From NCBI GenBank assembly GCA_017461395.1, contig JAFTYF010000046.1, positions 1 through 34,161 on the forward strand: a stretch of DNA of 34,161 bases, written 5' to 3'. Source of the stretch: Ruminococcus sp. Its GTDB lineage: Bacteria; Bacillota; Clostridia; Oscillospirales; Ruminococcaceae. Numbering within the stretch: position 1 is the stretch's first letter; each line of letters starts with the position of its first letter. Of the stretch, positions 23,361 through 32,771 are shown in pieces. A program made the translations under genes and the position numbers. Under the pieces are notes generated by a model, which saw nothing but the letters and a program-made list of their open reading frames with translations, did not search any database and was not told where the DNA came from.

Positions 23361-25958
23361 TCAATCTTCCCTGTATTCCTCAACAAAGTATGTTTCGAAG
23401 ATATCGCCTTCCTTGACGTCGCTGAACTTTTCAAGGCTGATACCGCACTCGTAGCCTTCTGCTACATCCTTTACGTCGTCCTTGAAGCGCTTGAGTCCTG
23501 AGATCCTGTCGTCTGCGATGATGATTCCGTCACGGACAACTCGAACCTGACAGCCTCTCTGTGCCTTTCCGCTGAGAACGTAGCTTCCGGCTACCATTCC
23601 GACGTTGGAAATCTTGTATACCTGACGAACCTCTACACGTCCGAGTTCAACATCTCTGTACTTAGGAGCAAGCATACCCTTCATAGCAGTTGTGATTTCT
23701 TCGATAGCGTCGTAGATGATTCTGTAAAGACGGATATCAACGCCGTCTCTTGCAGCACTTTCTGATGCGACAGGATCAGGTCTTACGTTAAAGCCTACGA
23801 TGATCGCATTTGAAGCGTTTGCAAGCATTACGTCGCTTTCCTTAACTGCGCCTACCGCACCATGGATCACTCTTACTCTTACCTCATTGTTGGAGAGCTT
23901 TTCAAGAGACTGCTTTACAGCCTCAACAGAGCCCTGAACATCAGCCTTGACGATAATAGGAAGTTCCTTGATCTCGCCTTCTGCGATCTGGCTGAAGAGG
24001 TTGTCAAGTGTAACCTTGCGGTATGCGTTGAACTGCTCCTGCTTTGCCTCGTGCTTTCTCTTTTCAACAAGCTCTCTTGCAAGTCTTTCATCCTCAACAG
24101 CATTGAAGATATCACCTGCGCTCGGAACATCTGCAAGACCGGTTATTTCTACAGGAACGGAAGGTCCTGCACTCTTTACAGTTCTGCCCTTGTCGTTTGT
24201 CATTACACGGACTCTGCCCACAGCAGTTCCTGCGATAAGAACATCGCCCTGCTTGAGAGTACCGTTCTGTACGAGAAGTGTTGCGATAGGACCTCTGCCC
24301 TTGTCAAGACGTGCTTCGATAACTGTTCCCTTTGCAAGACGGTCAGGATTTGCCTTGAGCTCCTTGACTTCGGCAACGAGAAGTACGTTTTCGAGAAGCT
24401 CATCAAAGCCCATGCCTGTCTTAGCTGAAACAGGTACGCAGATAACATCGCCGCCCCATTCCTCACATACGATATCGTACTTTGTAAGTTCTTCCTTGAT
24501 TCTGTCAGGATTTGCGCCTTCCTTATCCATTTTGTTGATAGCAACGATAATGGAAATTCCGGCTGCCTTTGCGTGGTTGATAGACTCAACAGTCTGCGGC
24601 ATGATACCGTCGTCTGCGGCAACTACAAGGATAGCGATATCAGTTGTATTTGCACCTCTTGCACGCATTGAAGTAAATGCTTCGTGTCCGGGAGTATCAA
24701 GGAATGTGATGTCCTGTCCGTTTACATTTACCTGATAAGCACCGATATGCTGTGTGATTCCGCCGGCTTCTCCTGCGGCAACGTGTGCGCCTCTGATACG
24801 GTCGAGGATAGAAGTTTTACCGTGGTCAACGTGTCCCATAACGCACACAACAGGACATCTCGGCTCGAGGTTTGTATCGTCGTCATCGCTGTCGTCGATA
24901 AGACGCTCCTCAATTGTAACGATGATCTCCTTTTCAACCTTTGCACCGAGCTCCTCAGCAACGAGAGAAGCTGTATCGAAGTCGATCTCCTGATTGATAG
25001 ACGCCATAACGCCAAGTCCCATGAGCTTTTTGATAACATCGGTTGCAGTCACCTTAAGACGTGAAGCAAGCTCGCCGACTGTAATAGAATCAGGGATCAG
25101 AACTTTAAGCTGCTGCTTTCTTGCACGCTCCAGCTCCAGTCTCTTGAGCTTTTCTGCCTCTGTTTCCTTTCTGGAGAACTGCTGGCGGTTTCTCTGACTG
25201 GATTTCTGATTGATCTTCTGCTTCTTGGAGGAATAATTCTCTCCGCCGTGCTTTTTATTGTTTCCGGAAGCCATCTGATCATAGCGCTCGTTGTACTTGT
25301 CAAGATCAACGTAGCTTCCTCTTGTATCAACAGTTCTTCTCTGTGTAGATGTCTGAGCTGTCTCTGAGCTGAATGATACATTAAGCTTTGTTCTTTCGCC
25401 TCTGTCCTGAGCCTTGGCCTGAGGCTTATCCTTCTTGTCATTCTTCTTTTTATTGGGATTCTGCTTTACTTCGGGCTTTTTCTCCTCTGTCTTAGCAGGT
25501 TCAGCCTTGATTTCCGGCTTCTTTTCCTCTGTCTTAGCAGGTTCAGCCTTGATTTCCGGCTTCTTTTCCTCTGTCTTGGCAGGAGCCGGCTTAACTTCGG
25601 GTTTCTTTTCCTCTGTCTTGACAGGAGCCGGCTTTGCTTCCGGCTTTTTCTCCTCTGTCTTGGGAGCTTCACCCTTCTTCTTCGGCTTCTTTGCCGGAGC
25701 AGGCTTCTTTTCTGCAGCTTCCGGCTCTGCCTTCTTTACAACAGGCTTAGGCTGATCCTTTGAAGCAAAATATCCGTCGAAAGAGCTTACCTCATTTGCC
25801 TTTGTATAATGTTCCAGAAGAAGATTCATCTCATCCTCTGTAAGAGATGATCCGGATTTCTTTTTATTATCTCCCTTTTCTGCGAAATAACTTATGATCT
25901 CCTGTGATGAAACATTGAGATCCTTTGCAGCGTCACTTAACTTTATCTTTTTTGCCAT
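23361..25958 (-). CDS. infB: Translation initiation factor IF-2
   Basis: An 865-residue IF-2. It begins with an IF2_N motif (about 1-60), then a Lys/Glu/Pro/Ala-rich linker (70-175) made of near-identical 14-residue units ([14 protein letters not shown] type), a second IF2_N (about 290-345), the GTPase domain with G1 GHVDHGKT (about 373-380), [17 protein letters not shown] and NKMDKEG, and C-terminal domains II, III and IV ending in the fMet-tRNA-binding region. It delivers initiator tRNA to the 30S subunit. GGAGG lies ten bases before ATG. An internal promoter candidate and leader hairpin lie just upstream. Confidence 0.98.
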   Translation of the reverse strand: MAKKIKLSDAAKDLNVSSQEIISYFAEKGDNKKKSGSSLTEDEMNLLLEHYTKANEVSSFDGYFASKDQPKPVVKKAEPEAAEKKPAPAKKPKKKGEAPKTEEKKPEAKPAPVKTEEKKPEVKPAPAKTEEKKPEIKAEPAKTEEKKPEIKAEPAKTEEKKPEVKQNPNKKKNDKKDKPQAKAQDRGERTKLNVSFSSETAQTSTQRRTVDTRGSYVDLDKYNERYDQMASGNNKKHGGENYSSKKQKINQKSSQRNRQQFSRKETEAEKLKRLELERARKQQLKVLIPDSITVGELASRLKVTATDVIKKLMGLGVMASINQEIDFDTASLVAEELGAKVEKEIIVTIEERLIDDSDDDDTNLEPRCPVVCVMGHVDHGKTSILDRIRGAHVAAGEAGGITQHIGAYQVNVNGQDITFLDTPGHEAFTSMRARGANTTDIAILVVAADDGIMPQTVESINHAKAAGISIIVAINKMDKEGANPDRIKEELTKYDIVCEEWGGDVICVPVSAKTGMGFDELLENVLLVAEVKELKANPDRLAKGTVIEARLDKGRGPIATLLVQNGTLKQGDVLIAGTAVGRVRVMTNDKGRTVKSAGPSVPVEITGLADVPSAGDIFNAVEDERLARELVEKRKHEAKQEQFNAYRKVTLDNLFSQIAEGEIKELPIIVKADVQGSVEAVKQSLEKLSNNEVRVRVIHGAVGAVKESDVMLANASNAIIVGFNVRPDPVASESAARDGVDIRLYRIIYDAIEEITTAMKGMLAPKYRDVELGRVEVRQVYKISNVGMVAGSYVLSGKAQRGCQVRVVRDGIIIADDRISGLKRFKDDVKDVAEGYECGISLEKFSDVKEGDIFETYFVEEYRED
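25459..25668 (-). repeat. 42-bp in-frame tandem repeats in infB
   Basis: Five tandem 42-bp units encode the KTEEKKPE-containing linker of IF-2. Units 25501-25542 and 25543-25584 differ at only two positions; the outer units are more diverged. The repeats keep the reading frame, so copy number can change without breaking the protein. Confidence 0.85.
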
Positions 25959-25983
25959 AGGCTATATTACCTCCATTAGTTTC

Positions 25984-26001
25984 TCCGCATAATACTGCGG
26001 A
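25984..26001 (-). promoter_or_regulatory. Leader hairpin upstream of infB
   Basis: Stem TCCGCA (25984-25989) and TGCGGA (25996-26001), loop TAATAC. No U tract follows on the minus strand, so it is not a typical terminator. Confidence 0.4.
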
Positions 26002-26030
26002 ATTTAAGGTTATTCAATTGTATATGTCAA
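26002..26030 (-). promoter_or_regulatory. Candidate internal promoter ahead of infB
   Basis: Perfect TTGACA (26025-26030), 17 bp, weak TTAAAT (26002-26007). The 88-bp gap between ylxQ and infB is the largest gap in this operon, leaving room for a promoter. Confidence 0.4.
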
Positions 26031-26060
26031 TGCAGTCCGGATGCGGTATCCATTCTGCGA

Positions 26061-26372
26061 TTATTTTAAAAGCTTTGCGAAGCCGTCGGCGAATCCCTTG
26101 TCGCAGACAGCTATAACCGCCGCCGCCTTTCCTGAAAGACGTCCTATTTCGTCTTTGGAAAGTCCCGACGGGAGATGTACCGCTTTATACTTGTTGCAGC
26201 AGAATTCAACTTCCTTGACGGTCTTTGCAGATGCGTCCGACGCGGTGATGATACAGTATACCATTCCCTTTTTCAGAGCCTCGATTGCCGGATCAAAGCC
26301 TTTTACCGCCTTTCCCGCCTTGATACAGATAGTCAGCAGATCAGCTGTTTTCCTGTTCTTTTCCAAGTTCAT
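26061..26372 (-). CDS. ylxQ: L7Ae/L30e/S12e-family protein (YlxQ/RplGA)
   Basis: A 103-residue L7Ae-type kink-turn-binding protein. It has the family signature in order: KTADLLTICIKAGKAVKG, an IITASDAS-type strand, and the C-terminal IAVCDKGFADGFAKLL. YlxQ homologues bind K-turn RNA and sit beside ylxR between nusA and infB in Firmicutes, as here. A start at ATG 26372 is preferred over TTG 26375 because GAGGTG is seven bases upstream of ATG. The start lies inside the ylxR 3' end, a 32-bp overlap in a different frame. Confidence 0.93.
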   Translation of the reverse strand: MNLEKNRKTADLLTICIKAGKAVKGFDPAIEALKKGMVYCIITASDASAKTVKEVEFCCNKYKAVHLPSGLSKDEIGRLSGKAAAVIAVCDKGFADGFAKLLK

Positions 26373-26619
26373 CAAGCATCACCTCATAAACGGCTTCATC
26401 TATTCTGCACGAGAAGGATTTTTCAAATCTTCTGCCCTTTCTGGCTTTTTCAAAACATTCCGTACTGCGGCATATATATGCTCCCCTGCCGGATTTTTTT
26501 CCGGTAAAATCAAGGCTTATATCGCCTTCCGGTGATTTCACGGCACGGATAAGTTCTTTTTTCTGCTTCATTTCGCCGCAGCCGAGGCACATTCTCATGG
26601 GAATTTTTTTCGGCTTCAT
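26341..26619 (-). CDS. ylxR: YlxR/RnpM-family RNA-binding protein
   Basis: A 92-residue YlxR (DUF448) protein with the conserved RMCLGCGEMKQKKELIRAV start and the GRGAYICRSTECFEKARK motif, including the conserved cysteine pairs. Its Bacillus homologue (RnpM) was described as a modulator of RNase P activity. It lies directly after nusA (gap of three bases) and overlaps ylxQ. Confidence 0.94.
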   Translation of the reverse strand: MKPKKIPMRMCLGCGEMKQKKELIRAVKSPEGDISLDFTGKKSGRGAYICRSTECFEKARKGRRFEKSFSCRIDEAVYEVMLDELGKEQENS

Positions 26620-26622
26620 AAA

Positions 26623-27861
26623 TTATTCCCCGCTGTTTTCAGCAGCCTCATCTGCGGCTGTGATCTCTTCTGCTTCCTCAGCAACAGGAGTTTCCTCAGC
26701 AGGAGCAGCAGTTTCATCCATTTCAAAATATTCCTCCAGAGCCTCGTTTACGGGTTCTTCCTTAACAGGAACAACATAATCCGGTGAAAGCTCCTCTGCC
26801 TCCTGATTTGTAACGGTATCAAACTGCGGCTTGATGTCGATCTTGAAGCCGGTAAGCTTTGCGGCAAGCTTTGCATTCTGTCCCTTGTTTCCGATAGCAA
26901 GCGAAAGCTGATTGTTGGGAACGATCACTGTGCAGGTCTTTTCCTCTGCGGATGTAACAACGGTTTTAAGCACCTCTGCCGGTGCGAGTGCCTTTGCGAT
27001 GAATTCCTCAGTAACCTCGCTCCAAGGGATGATGTCGATCTTTTCGCCGTTGAGTTCATTTACAACTGCTGTGATTCTTGAACGCTTTGCTCCGATGCAG
27101 GCGCCTACTGCGTCTACGTTGGGATCCTTCGACCATACAGCGATCTTTGTTCTTGAACCAGCCTCACGGGAAATTGACTTCACCTCAACAGTTCCGTCGT
27201 ATATCTCAGGAACTTCAAGCTCGAAGATGCGCTTTACAAGATCTTTATGTGTACGGGAAATCTTTACGATAGGCTTCTTTGTCTTTCCAACGATGCCTGT
27301 AATATATACCTTTACGGATTTTCCTTCTTCAAGAACCTCTCCGGGAATCTGTTCATTTCTGAAAAGATAAAGTTCAGTTCCCTGATAATCAACGGTAACT
27401 GTTCCTCTGCCGGGATCAATCTGCGATACCTTTACGGTAATGCACTCATGCTCCTTGGATTCAAAACGGCTGAGCACCTGCTCACGGTTAATCTCTCTGA
27501 GGTCGCCCTTGATAGACTGCTTTGCGGAAAGCGCAGCCATTCTTCCGAGCTTTGAGATATCTATTTCCTTGAGGATAGTTCCGCCGACATAAGCGTTGGG
27601 ATCAATAGTTCTTGCAACGTCGATATTTACCTCATTCTCGTCGATAGGGTAATCGTCGATTACCTCCTGAACGATGTACATTTCAAACTTCTTTGTTACA
27701 GGATCTATCTCCACTCTGATATTTTCCTCGCTATGGGGATAAGCCTTTCTTGCCGCTTTGAGCATTGCTGACTTTACCTTTTCAATAAGAAGTGCTGTCT
27801 CAACGCTGTTTTCCTCTCCAAGGGATTCAAGTGCCTTGAAAAAGTCGGTATTCTTGTTCAT
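26623..27861 (-). CDS. nusA: Transcription termination/antitermination protein NusA
   Basis: A 412-residue NusA. The N-terminal RNA polymerase-binding domain (about 1-125) starts NTDFFKALESLGEE; an S1 domain (about 130-200) and two KH domains follow (about 225-345, including VGACIGAKRSRI and LAIGNKGQNAKLAAKLTG). An acidic C-terminal tail (about 355-412) with Glu/Ala runs is not part of the core family. The start at 27861 was chosen because GGAGG is eleven bases upstream; a TTG three codons earlier is too close to it. It lies between rimP and ylxR in the standard order. Confidence 0.96.
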   Translation of the reverse strand: MNKNTDFFKALESLGEENSVETALLIEKVKSAMLKAARKAYPHSEENIRVEIDPVTKKFEMYIVQEVIDDYPIDENEVNIDVARTIDPNAYVGGTILKEIDISKLGRMAALSAKQSIKGDLREINREQVLSRFESKEHECITVKVSQIDPGRGTVTVDYQGTELYLFRNEQIPGEVLEEGKSVKVYITGIVGKTKKPIVKISRTHKDLVKRIFELEVPEIYDGTVEVKSISREAGSRTKIAVWSKDPNVDAVGACIGAKRSRITAVVNELNGEKIDIIPWSEVTEEFIAKALAPAEVLKTVVTSAEEKTCTVIVPNNQLSLAIGNKGQNAKLAAKLTGFKIDIKPQFDTVTNQEAEELSPDYVVPVKEEPVNEALEEYFEMDETAAPAEETPVAEEAEEITAADEAAENSGE

Positions 27862-27890
27862 TTCTGTCAATTCCTCCAGTATATATATTA

Positions 27891-28367
27891 TTATTCAAAT
27901 TCCATATAAAGCTTTACAAAAGCAATATCCGTGAGGGGATATTTTCTTTCTTCACCGTTTTCCATTTCAACGGTGACTCCCTCTTTATCAGCATTCACAA
28001 GTACGGCATTGATTTCTTTTTCTCCGCCCTCGCCCCTGATAAAGCGTATCCTTACGACATCGCCCTTACATACCTCGAAGTGCTCCTCCTTAACGAGTTC
28101 ACGTTCAAGTCCTGCCGATCCGACTTCAAGCATATAGCTCTGTGAAATAGGATCTGTCTCATCAAGGATCTTGTTTATCGGAGCTGTTGCTCTTTCGCAG
28201 TCCTCGATAGAGATTCCCTCATCCTGATCAATGAAGATGCGCAGATACCACAATGCGCCTTCCTTTTCGTAGCAGACATCCCAGAGGTAGTAGCCAAGTT
28301 CATCTGTTATGGGCTTGATAATGTCATATACCTTCTGCTCAGTGCCGCCGAATTTCTTGAATTTCAT
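27891..28367 (-). CDS. rimP: Ribosome maturation factor RimP
   Basis: A 158-residue RimP, required for 30S subunit assembly. It shows the family features GTEQKVYDIIKPI, LWDVCYEKEG, GISIEDCERATAPI, and the signature YMLEVGSAGLERELV, then an Sm-like C-terminal domain (about 90-158). First gene of the nusA-infB operon. The start at 28367 is set by AAGGAG upstream (spacing of about 13, slightly long); an in-frame ATG eight codons earlier has no ribosome-binding site. Confidence 0.94.
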   Translation of the reverse strand: MKFKKFGGTEQKVYDIIKPITDELGYYLWDVCYEKEGALWYLRIFIDQDEGISIEDCERATAPINKILDETDPISQSYMLEVGSAGLERELVKEEHFEVCKGDVVRIRFIRGEGGEKEINAVLVNADKEGVTVEMENGEERKYPLTDIAFVKLYMEFE

Positions 28368-28400
28368 AGGCTCAGAATATCTCCTTTCCATATATAAACG

Positions 28401-28424
28401 AAAGACCGGAAGGTTCCGGTCTTT
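28401..28424 (-). promoter_or_regulatory. Leader hairpin of the rimP-nusA-infB operon
   Basis: Nearly perfect stem AAAGACCGGAA (28401-28411) with TTCCGGTCTTT (28414-28424), about 20 bases after the predicted transcription start. A weak T-rich stretch (CGTTTATAT) follows. It resembles an attenuator or an mRNA-protecting hairpin. Confidence 0.55.
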
Positions 28425-28448
28425 TGCTGAGTAGTATCATCTTTATGT

Positions 28449-28477
28449 ATTATATCACAGTTTTCTGGAAAAATCAA
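28449..28477 (-). promoter_or_regulatory. Sigma-A promoter of the rimP-nusA-infB operon
   Basis: TTGATT (28472-28477), 17 bp, perfect TATAAT (28449-28454) preceded by TGTGA. It is divergent from the pth promoter, with about 45 bp between their -35 boxes. Confidence 0.82.
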
Positions 28478-28521
28478 GTGTTTTTGAAAATTTCTTCACC
28501 TTTATATGTAAAATTCGGCTC

Positions 28522-28550
28522 TTGAAATCGCTGTAAATTTGTGATATAAT
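28522..28550 (+). promoter_or_regulatory. Sigma-A promoter of pth-mfd
   Basis: TTGAAA (28522-28527), 17 bp, perfect TATAAT (28545-28550) preceded by TGTGA. The start site falls about 20 bases before the pth ribosome-binding site. Confidence 0.82.
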
Positions 28551-28579
28551 CTTAAAGTAGTAAATTAGGAGGAATAAGT

Positions 28580-29206
28580 ATGAGTATTTTTGATATCTTC
28601 GACAGAATTTCACAGAATTCTCCCGCCGCAGGAGGTAAAATAGAATTTATAGTAGCCGGTCTGGGCAATCCCGGAATGGAATATGACAACACCCGCCACA
28701 ACGCAGGCTTTGCGGTACTTGACAAGCTTGCAGAAAAAGCCGGAGCAAACATCAACCGCCTGAAATTCAAGGGAAAAACCGCTGAGGCTGTTATCGGCGG
28801 AAAACGCTGTCTGCTTCTCAAGCCGACGACTTACATGAACAACAGCGGTGAAAGCATTGTTCAGGCAATGGAATTCTACAAGCTCGATGTTTCGCAGATA
28901 ATCGTTGTCTGCGACGATATTTCCCTTGATCCCGGAAAGCTCAGGATACGCAGAAAGGGAAGTCACGGCGGTCACAACGGTCTCAGAAGCATCTGCGAAC
29001 TTACAGGCAGCGACGATTTCCAGCGCATAAAGATAGGTGTGGGCAAAAAGCCGCATCCTGACTACGATCTTGCGAAATGGGTTCTTGGAAAATTCGGCAG
29101 GGATGACGCAGCAGAAATGGAAAAATCCGCTGAAAACGCCTGTCAGTGCATAGAGCTTATGGTTCAGGGAAAAACAGACGAGGCTATGAACAAATTCAAT
29201 TCATAA
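28580..29206 (+). CDS. pth: Peptidyl-tRNA hydrolase
   Basis: A 208-residue Pth that rescues peptidyl-tRNA dropped by stalled ribosomes. The catalytic site is intact: GLGNPG with Asn30, TRHNAGF with His40, PTTYMNNSGES, VVCDDISLDPGKLRIR with the catalytic Asp near 113, and GSHGGHNGLRS. Compared with the usual Pth it has an N-terminal extension of about 20 residues (MSIFDIFDRISQNS), which has a good ribosome-binding site (AGGAGG) before it and is therefore probably real. mfd follows after 11 bp, an order seen in many Firmicutes. Confidence 0.96.
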   Translation: MSIFDIFDRISQNSPAAGGKIEFIVAGLGNPGMEYDNTRHNAGFAVLDKLAEKAGANINRLKFKGKTAEAVIGGKRCLLLKPTTYMNNSGESIVQAMEFYKLDVSQIIVVCDDISLDPGKLRIRRKGSHGGHNGLRSICELTGSDDFQRIKIGVGKKPHPDYDLAKWVLGKFGRDDAAEMEKSAENACQCIELMVQGKTDEAMNKFNS

Positions 29207-29217
29207 TGGAGTAGGAA

Positions 29218-32200
29218 ATGAATATCTTCAAGCAGCTGTTCAGCGAGCTTTCCGGCTACAAAAGCGTACGGGAAGCAATTGATAAAAACATCTCACCCGT
29301 CTCACTGACGGGTCTTTCGCATATACACAGAGCTCAGCTTATAGCTGCCCTCGACGACGGAAAGGTAAATCTCGTGATAACCGGCTCCGAAGCGGAAGCA
29401 AAAAAGCTCTGCGATGACATAAACATGATGACCGGCTCCGAAAGGGCTGTGCTTTTCCCCTCAAAGGAGCTTGTCCTCACTCCCGTTGATACCTCCAACC
29501 ACGAATACGAATATATGCGTATCTCCGCTCTTGACCGCTCAGTTCACGGCAGCTGCGGAGTTCTCTGCGCTTCTATTGAAGCCGTTATGCAGCCGGTAAT
29601 TCCGCCGGAAACGCTTATCGCTTCTGCCGCCGAATTTTCTGTCGGTCAGGAAATAGATCTTCCCAAGGTCTGCGCTGATCTCTCACGATTCGGATATATG
29701 CGCTGCGAAAAGGTTGAGGGTGCGTCACAGTTCTCCGTCCGCGGAGCTATCCTCGATATCTTTCCGGTACAGTGCGACAAGCCCGTGAGAATCGAGCTTT
29801 TCGGCGATGAAATTGATACTATATCAGAGTTTGAAACAGACACACAGCGGCGCACGGAATCTCTCGAAAAAATAAGCATTTCTCCCGCCGGAGAAGTTCT
29901 CTATGACAGCGGAGAACTCGCAGATAAAATAGAAGCTCTCTGCAAAAAGGCAAGAGGAAAGCGTGCTGAGCTTATCCGTGAACATCTCGGCGCTGACGTA
30001 AACAGGCTTCGTGCCGGTGAAACTCTTGCCCACAGCGTAAAGTACTACCCTCTCGTCTACAGCGAACCGAAAACGGTTTTCGATTATATTGACGGTTCCG
30101 TACTTTTCAGCGATTTTTCTGCTATTATGGACAGTGCCGCCGGAGTTTCCTCACGATACAGCGAGGATATAAAAATTCTCATCGAGGACGGTCAGCTCTG
30201 CAGAGGACTTGACGGATATATCATTGATCTGCCCGAAATCCAGCATCTTGCGGAAAAACACGTCTGCTTCTATATGAGCAGCTTCATGCAGGGCGGTGAA
30301 CGCATTGATTTTCGCCGGCTTGTCAGCTTTGAGGCTATGCAGACTGCTCCGTGGAGCGGCGATATGTCCCAGCTTATTGACGATCTTTCGGATTTCCACA
30401 AAAGAGGCTGCCGCATTATCCTCGCCGCCGGAAGCGAAAAAACACTCCCCATAATAAAGCAGGATCTTGAAGAAAAAGGAATCCCCTGCGATATCCTCAG
30501 AGAAGATACCGTTCCTCTTGCCGGAAGAACCTGTCTCATGTCCGGAAGCTTCGGCGGAGGTTTTGAATATCCTGAAAACAAAACTATCCTCATAACTCAG
30601 GGCAGAGCAATGAATTCCGCTCACCGCAAGCGCCGCAAAAAGAAGAACAAGGCTGAGGAAATCCGCAGTCTTTCCGATATCGCAGTGGGCGATCTCGTAG
30701 TTCATTCCGGTCACGGAATAGGAAGATTTATGGGCATAAACAAGCTTGATTTCGACGGTATCACAAAGGACTACATCACCATCCAGTATGCCGGTACGGA
30801 TAAGCTTTACATCCCCGTAACCCAGCTTGATCTGGTTTCAAAATACATCGGGCCGAGAGATAATTCCGGCGTGAAGCTAAACAAGCTTTCCTCCGGCGAA
30901 TGGCAGAAAACCCGTAACAACGTCCGCCGCGCCGTAAAGGATATGGCTCACGAGCTTATCGCTCTTTACGCCAAGCGTGAGAAAAGTTCCGGCTTTGCGT
31001 TCTACCCAGATGACGAGATTCAGCGTGATTTCGAGGATCGCTTTCCTTACGCAGAAACGGACGATCAGCTCCAGTCAATCGCCGAAATAAAGGCGGATAT
31101 GGAACGTGCACGTCCTATGGAAAGGCTTCTTTGCGGCGATGTGGGCTTCGGAAAAACAGAAGTTGCTCTCCGTGCCGCAATGAAATGCGTTCTATCGAAT
31201 AAACAGTGCGCCATTCTTGCGCCTACGACAGTTCTTGCGTATCAGCACTATCAGACGGCTCTGCGCAGATTCGAGCATTTCCCTGTGAGTATAGAGCTTC
31301 TTTCACGCTACAGAAGTCCCAAACAACAGGAGGAAATTATAAAAAAGCTCAAGCAGGGACGAATTGACATCCTCATCGGAACTCACAAAATAATCCAGAA
31401 AAGCGTGGTGTTCAAGGATCTCGGACTTGCGATAATCGACGAGGAGCAGCGTTTCGGCGTTGCTCACAAGGAACGCTTCAAGGAAGCCTTCACCGAAGTC
31501 GATGTACTAATGCTTTCCGCAACACCTATCCCCCGTACTCTCAACATGGCTATGAGCGGTATCAGGGATATGTCCGTTATTGAGGAACCGCCGCAGGACA
31601 GATATCCCGTGCAGACTTATGTTATTGAATACAATATCGGAACCCTGATTCAGGCTATCGTGCGTGAATTCCGCCGTGGAGGTCAGGTATACTACATCCA
31701 CAACCGTGTAGAGACTATTCAGGGATGTGCCGCAAAGCTTCAGGAATATCTCCCCGAAGCAAGAATCGCCGTTGCTCACGGAAAAATGAACGAGGATGAA
31801 ATGTCCGATATCTGGGAACAGCTCGTGGAACACGAAATTGACATCCTCATCTGCACAACTATCATCGAGACAGGCGTTGACGTTCCTAACGTAAATACGC
31901 TTATTATTGAGGATTCCGACCGCTTCGGACTTTCTCAGCTTTATCAGCTCCGTGGACGTGTGGGACGTTCAAACCGCCGTGGATACGCATATTTCACATA
32001 CAAGCGTGACAAGGTTCTCACCGAGATAGCTTCAAAACGTCTGAGCGCTATGAGAGAATTTACACAGTTCGGAAGCGGTTTCCGCATTGCTCTGCGCGAT
32101 CTTGAAATAAGAGGTGCCGGAAGTATTCTCGGCGGAAAACAGCACGGTCACATGGAGGCTGTCGGATATGATATGTATCTGCGCCTGCTGTCTGAAGCTA

Positions 32201-32676
32201 TTTCTGAAGAAAAGGGCGAGCAGCCGGAGAAAATTCCGGAATGTCTGGTGGATATCCAGATCGACGCTCATATTCCGGAAAAGTACATTTCAAGCCTTAA
32301 TCAGCGCATAGACGTATACCGCAAGATCATGACCGTCACCGAGGATACCGACAAGAGCGATCTCATTGACGAACTTATAGACCGCTACGGCGATCCCCCG
32401 AAATCAGTTGTCGGACTTATTGACGTTTCTCTCCTGAGAAATAAGGCGGCTCATCTCGGAATTACCGAAATATCGCAAAAAAACGGTGCTATGTACTTCT
32501 ACACGAACTACGTTTCAACAGAACAGATAGCTGCACTTTCTGCCGCATACAAGGGCAGGATAACCTTCAACGGAATGGGAAAATCATACGTTTCTGTGAA
32601 AATATCGCCGAAAATCCGCCCGTTTGATATGATGCGTGAAACTGTGGAGATATTTTTTAAAAACCGCAATTCATGA
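29218..32676 (+). CDS. mfd: Transcription-repair coupling factor
   Basis: A 1152-residue Mfd, the ATP-driven translocase that removes RNA polymerase stalled at DNA damage and recruits UvrA. The UvrB-like N-terminal region (about 1-330) carries MTGSERAVLFPSKE and GASQFSVRGAILDIFPV. The RNA polymerase-interacting domain (about 485-560) starts GDLVVHSGHGIGRF. The RecG-like motor has Walker A GDVGFGKT (640-647), DEEQRFGV, SATPIPRTL and RGRVGRSN, followed by the C-terminal TRCF domain. Length is normal. It lies 11 bp after pth and shares its promoter. No hairpin terminator is evident after it. Confidence 0.97.
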   Translation: MNIFKQLFSELSGYKSVREAIDKNISPVSLTGLSHIHRAQLIAALDDGKVNLVITGSEAEAKKLCDDINMMTGSERAVLFPSKELVLTPVDTSNHEYEYMRISALDRSVHGSCGVLCASIEAVMQPVIPPETLIASAAEFSVGQEIDLPKVCADLSRFGYMRCEKVEGASQFSVRGAILDIFPVQCDKPVRIELFGDEIDTISEFETDTQRRTESLEKISISPAGEVLYDSGELADKIEALCKKARGKRAELIREHLGADVNRLRAGETLAHSVKYYPLVYSEPKTVFDYIDGSVLFSDFSAIMDSAAGVSSRYSEDIKILIEDGQLCRGLDGYIIDLPEIQHLAEKHVCFYMSSFMQGGERIDFRRLVSFEAMQTAPWSGDMSQLIDDLSDFHKRGCRIILAAGSEKTLPIIKQDLEEKGIPCDILREDTVPLAGRTCLMSGSFGGGFEYPENKTILITQGRAMNSAHRKRRKKKNKAEEIRSLSDIAVGDLVVHSGHGIGRFMGINKLDFDGITKDYITIQYAGTDKLYIPVTQLDLVSKYIGPRDNSGVKLNKLSSGEWQKTRNNVRRAVKDMAHELIALYAKREKSSGFAFYPDDEIQRDFEDRFPYAETDDQLQSIAEIKADMERARPMERLLCGDVGFGKTEVALRAAMKCVLSNKQCAILAPTTVLAYQHYQTALRRFEHFPVSIELLSRYRSPKQQEEIIKKLKQGRIDILIGTHKIIQKSVVFKDLGLAIIDEEQRFGVAHKERFKEAFTEVDVLMLSATPIPRTLNMAMSGIRDMSVIEEPPQDRYPVQTYVIEYNIGTLIQAIVREFRRGGQVYYIHNRVETIQGCAAKLQEYLPEARIAVAHGKMNEDEMSDIWEQLVEHEIDILICTTIIETGVDVPNVNTLIIEDSDRFGLSQLYQLRGRVGRSNRRGYAYFTYKRDKVLTEIASKRLSAMREFTQFGSGFRIALRDLEIRGAGSILGGKQHGHMEAVGYDMYLRLLSEAISEEKGEQPEKIPECLVDIQIDAHIPEKYISSLNQRIDVYRKIMTVTEDTDKSDLIDELIDRYGDPPKSVVGLIDVSLLRNKAAHLGITEISQKNGAMYFYTNYVSTEQIAALSAAYKGRITFNGMGKSYVSVKISPKIRPFDMMRETVEIFFKNRNS

Positions 32677-32695
32677 TTTTTTTACATTCTTTGTA

Positions 32696-32724
32696 TTTAC
32701 TTTAATATTCTTTTGTGGTAAAAT
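32696..32724 (+). promoter_or_regulatory. Promoter of the lipoprotein gene
   Basis: TTTACT (32696-32701), 17 bp, TAAAAT (32719-32724) preceded by TGTGG. Confidence 0.6.
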
Positions 32725-32771
32725 GTTCTTGAACCAACAACGAAACGAAGATCTGTTAAAGGAGATTACAA

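Noticed and set aside
23947-24735. 262-codon open frame on the plus strand over infB
   Set aside because: Antisense shadow of the conserved GTPase region with no ribosome-binding site or family resemblance.
25459-25668. Regular 42-bp repeats that could be taken for a CRISPR array
   Set aside because: There are no unique spacers; the repeats are contiguous and code for the IF-2 linker.
25435-25755. Phe/Ser/Gly-rich repetitive open frame on the plus strand
   Set aside because: It is the mirror of the Lys/Glu/Pro repeats of IF-2, a composition artefact.
30151-30714. 187-codon open frame on the minus strand over mfd
   Set aside because: Antisense to the well-conserved mfd gene, without start signals.
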